From the NCBI GenBank assembly GCA_020025205.1, contig JAHHSO010000005.1:1-64000 (forward strand): a DNA stretch of 64,000 nt. Direction: 5' to 3'. The stretch comes from Christensenellaceae bacterium. GTDB taxonomy: Bacteria; Bacillota; Clostridia; Christensenellales; Aristaeellaceae. This document shows positions 61,317-64,000 of this stretch, in pieces. Position 1 is the first letter of the stretch, and the number at the start of each line of letters is the position of its first letter. The notes under the pieces were generated by a model. The model saw only the letters and a list, made by a program, of their open reading frames with translations. It was not told the DNA's origin and did not search any database. Position numbers and translations under genes: made by a program.

Positions 61317-64000
61317 ATGGTGTTTTCGAAAAACGACAGGAACTGGTGGTGCCGGATCTTCACTGCATGTGTGCTTTTGCTTGCATTAACGTTTTCTGCG
61401 TATGCGGAAAATGCAGCAAACAGCATAAGCCTGCCTATTATCTTTGAAAATGGTCTGCACTACGTGATTGATCCTGACTATCCGGATGAAAGAATCATTT
61501 TGTACTGCATGAATAATAAAAGAGAATGGCCGCACAGCACGGACGAGCATCCGCATGTTCCTGATTATTATGAAGGCTATTTGACGTATGAAGATTTTGA
61601 AAGCAGGGATGCATATGAAGCATGTATGCAGAAGCTGAGAAAACTTCTTTTTGCAGGCTATCCGTACAATAGCGAGCGGCTGTACAGGGTGGTTGATGAA
61701 GGAGAACTTCACGTTCCTACGCAGCAGGAATTCAACAATATGCTGACCGTTCCGCCTCAGCTGCAAATGGACTTTCCCAATCTGGCACATCATCAATTCA
61801 CATTGGCGGACCTGAACAACCAGCAGCACTTCGACGAACTGGTCAGGTTTGTGAACAAGGTAGGCTGGATGTTTCCGGATAAGAAAACAGAAACAGGCCT
61901 TTCCTATACGGATATCATCTCAATGCCTTTTTACAAGGCGGCTTTCTGCATGACATATCTGGGCGTTGGCGCAGAAATTCGTGCTGTGCAGGAAGTGTTT
62001 GCCAACATGTATTCGGCCTCCTACTTCGTCACGGAAAAGCAGGCATATGATGCAACACAGCTTGCCGTTTGGCGCCTGCTGAATGAGTATGGGATTGAAG
62101 ATAACGACATCAATTCGCTGGAGAATAACGAGCTTGCAAAGGTTCTGTGGCAGTACTGCCAGCACGGCGCATTGCTGGATCGAAAGCCGTCAGCCAAAGA
62201 AATTGCAATCCGTGGAGATTTGAATTTTACTTATCATCCTAAAGACGGTATGTGGCACAGCGGAAAATTGAGGATTGAAGAGCCTATTGAATATAATGGC
62301 CTGTATAATCTGGGTTTGCCGGAAGGTGTCACGGCGCTTTGCGATGGCTTGACCTATGTTTACGGCAATGAGGAATATGAACTGATTTCGGATAAACAGC
62401 CCAAAGCGGGAGACCGATTTAAAATTCAGGCGGATATTGACTGGCTGCAGGATATGAGACAGTATTCGCCAATTGGCAGCGATAAATTTCAGCACATGGT
62501 TGGAGCTGTGATCCGAAAGACACCGATTTCGAAGACTATTTACTATAATTCTCAGAAAACCGGCGCGCTGGAAATCACCAAGAAGGTCATTGGCGGCGCG
62601 GAAGACATGGTTCAGGATTTTTCATTTACTCTGGAACTGGATGATAAGAAAATCAGCGGCCTGTACGATGATCTTGAATTTACAAATGGTGTGGCGCACT
62701 TCACGCTCAAAAATGGAGAAATCCTCACCGCTGGTCCGCTTCCGGCAGGCACGAAGTACAAAATTACAGAGAACGTCAATGAGGATTATGCTTCGAGCGG
62801 AATCAATCTGGAAGGGGAGATTGAAAACAAGGTGATCATTGAGGCCGAAGTTGAGAATCTGAGGCTCTATGATCTGCTGATCAGCAAAGCTGTAGAGGGT
62901 GACAAAGCGGACAAGAATAAAAAGTTTACGTTCGTTATTGAAATCAATCAGCCGGATGGAACACCGCTGGAAGGGGAGTATCATTTTGTTGGCAGCGTAA
63001 AAGATGGATGCGAGGGAGAGAGCGAAGCGCCGCAGGACGGAACGCTGAAATTTAAAAATGGCAAGGCGACGATCAAGCTTTCCCATGGACAGCAGGCGAC
63101 GATTCAGGGCATCCCGTTTAAGAGCACGTATATCGTGACTGAAAAAGAAGAAAATCAGGATGGATACGTGACGATGTACAATTATGCCAGCACGCCTGCA
63201 ACGGGGAAGATGTGCAAGGATGAACAGGTTCACGTTCTCAATGGCAAGGACGAACAGCCCGGCGCACTGCACATTACCAAAACGGTGGTGGGCAGCCCTG
63301 CGGATATGCAGAAGGAATTCTCGTTTGACCTGCTGCTGTCGGATAAAAACATCAGCGGCGTGTATGGTGATCTTGAATTCACAAAGGGTGAGGCACAGTT
63401 TGTCCTGAAGCATGGTGAAAGCAAAACGGCATCCGGTCTTCCTGCAAATACGCAGTATACAATTGTTGAAAACAATTCGGACGGATATCGCGTTGAGGCT
63501 TCGGGCGAAACAGGCACGATCATGGGCGAACATACCCTTCAGGCTGAATTCAAGAACACGAAACTTCAGGATCTTCTGATCAGCAAAAGAGTTGAAGGGG
63601 AGAAGGACGATAAGAAAAAACAGTTTACATTTGACATTCTGCTGACAAATCCGGATGGCAGACCATTGTACGGTGCGTATCGTTATGTGGGAAGCGTCAG
63701 ACCGGGTTATCAACAGGAAAGCAATCCGCCCAAGGATGGTACGCTTACGTTTATCAATGGAAAGGCGGAAATCAAGCTTTCTCATGCTCAGCAGATCAAG
63801 ATTCAAGGGCTTCCTTATGGCACGGTTTACGCTGTGACAGAGCGGGAAGCGAATCAGGATGGCTATGTCACAAACTATGAACAGAGCAGTGCATCCGGCA
63901 AGCTGAATAAGCAGGCAGAAGTTCACGTTGTCAACAGCAAGTCAGCAGGTGCGGGCGCGCTGATGATTTCCAAAATGACGGTTGGCAATCGGGATGATAG
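61317..64000 (+). CDS. thioester-domain surface adhesin with alternating Cna-type repeats (5' part)
   Basis: The gene starts at an ATG after AAAGGTGGAACA and runs off the window (894 codons seen). Signal peptide to about AYA-EN (residue 30). The N-terminal region is a thioester domain: TQLAVW at 247-252 is the TQXA signature, with Cys64 (YCMNN) as the likely thioester partner of Gln248; such bonds trap host ligands covalently. After ~415 come alternating repeats: type A (GALEITKKVIGG at 416, GALHITKTVVG at 649, GALMISKMTVG at 880) and type B (LLISKAVEG near 519, LLISKRVEG near 753). A-B units are 231-234 residues long; each looks like a CnaB/DUF7601-type beta domain with Lys-Asn isopeptide potential. 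The wall anchor should lie beyond the window. Confidence 0.85.
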   Translation, partial: MVFSKNDRNWWCRIFTACVLLLALTFSAYAENAANSISLPIIFENGLHYVIDPDYPDERIILYCMNNKREWPHSTDEHPHVPDYYEGYLTYEDFESRDAYEACMQKLRKLLFAGYPYNSERLYRVVDEGELHVPTQQEFNNMLTVPPQLQMDFPNLAHHQFTLADLNNQQHFDELVRFVNKVGWMFPDKKTETGLSYTDIISMPFYKAAFCMTYLGVGAEIRAVQEVFANMYSASYFVTEKQAYDATQLAVWRLLNEYGIEDNDINSLENNELAKVLWQYCQHGALLDRKPSAKEIAIRGDLNFTYHPKDGMWHSGKLRIEEPIEYNGLYNLGLPEGVTALCDGLTYVYGNEEYELISDKQPKAGDRFKIQADIDWLQDMRQYSPIGSDKFQHMVGAVIRKTPISKTIYYNSQKTGALEITKKVIGGAEDMVQDFSFTLELDDKKISGLYDDLEFTNGVAHFTLKNGEILTAGPLPAGTKYKITENVNEDYASSGINLEGEIENKVIIEAEVENLRLYDLLISKAVEGDKADKNKKFTFVIEINQPDGTPLEGEYHFVGSVKDGCEGESEAPQDGTLKFKNGKATIKLSHGQQATIQGIPFKSTYIVTEKEENQDGYVTMYNYASTPATGKMCKDEQVHVLNGKDEQPGALHITKTVVGSPADMQKEFSFDLLLSDKNISGVYGDLEFTKGEAQFVLKHGESKTASGLPANTQYTIVENNSDGYRVEASGETGTIMGEHTLQAEFKNTKLQDLLISKRVEGEKDDKKKQFTFDILLTNPDGRPLYGAYRYVGSVRPGYQQESNPPKDGTLTFINGKAEIKLSHAQQIKIQGLPYGTVYAVTEREANQDGYVTNYEQSSASGKLNKQAEVHVVNSKSAGAGALMISKMTVGNRDD

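Overview
The window is a gene-dense stretch of a Gram-positive, spore-forming bacterium of the Bacillota, most likely class Clostridia. The pointers are spmA/spmB (spore core maturation), a serS T-box leader, a tetrahydrofolate riboswitch before folT, dapF, a Cna-type thioester adhesin, strong AGGAGG ribosome sites and clean TTGACA/17/TATAAT promoters. Genus cannot be read from the sequence. No rRNA, CRISPR array or intact prophage is visible. Nearly everything is ordinary chromosomal housekeeping, transport and metal-resistance content. The more unusual material lies in small regulatory structures, fusions and the right-end surface protein.

Layout. 0-5 kb: an AIM24-family protein, tRNA CCA-adding enzyme and a methionine ABC transporter (metNIQ) divergent from a LysR regulator. 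6-10 kb: a regulator with two PucR-type HTH domains and a complete Tat translocase (two TatA/B-like subunits plus TatC), its promoter flanked by two copies of a palindromic 16-bp box. 10-17.7 kb: a LysR/aminopeptidase P divergent pair, a MerR-like regulator, a purine permease, and a Cd/Zn efflux operon made of a free HMA protein, a P-type ATPase without HMA, and ArsR. 17.8-24.9 kb: a ribose-type sugar ABC operon followed by a hexokinase (ROK)/phosphomannose isomerase fusion, a candidate unknown small RNA on the minus strand, and a cation diffusion facilitator. 25-29 kb: a four-gene cluster (Eis-like acetyltransferase, RlmA-like methyltransferase, threonine aldolase, degenerate metallo-beta-lactamase). 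29-37.4 kb: PPi-type phosphofructokinase behind an attenuator-like leader, a secreted PIG-L deacetylase, spmAB, a large membrane-anchored Ig-like protein, a DUF2461 protein and UppP. 37.6-45.5 kb: tRNA-Val, a DMT transporter, a complete branched-chain amino acid ABC operon, dapF and an HD hydrolase. 45.7-50.7 kb: csoR-copA, with a CopZ-like domain fused to CopA but carrying its own internal ribosome site, and mnmG. 50.8-60.7 kb: an M29 aminopeptidase, a flavoprotein pseudogene remnant, an XRE/TPR regulator with an MFS exporter, folT, a phospholipase-C-like protein, an AEC carrier, a CofE-like ligase and T-box-controlled serS. The window ends inside a large repetitive thioester adhesin that starts at 61317.

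How the parts fit. The sugar ABC transporter plus kinase/isomerase fusion looks like one route from an imported hexose (mannose is the simplest guess) to fructose 6-phosphate, which the PPi-type phosphofructokinase could then use. Three independent metal systems (ArsR/CadA-like, CsoR/CopA and CDF) share the window. Methionine and branched-chain amino acid importers, two peptidases and a threonine aldolase suggest an amino-acid-using gut-type lifestyle; this last point is inference.

Two copies of a TIR-bounded 110-135 bp palindromic element (near 2.3 and 15.1 kb) show that a non-coding repeat family exists in this genome. The best candidates for something undescribed are the minus-strand RNA at 23.5 kb, the nested copZ within copA, the doubled operators around the tat promoter, and the alternating-repeat thioester adhesin.
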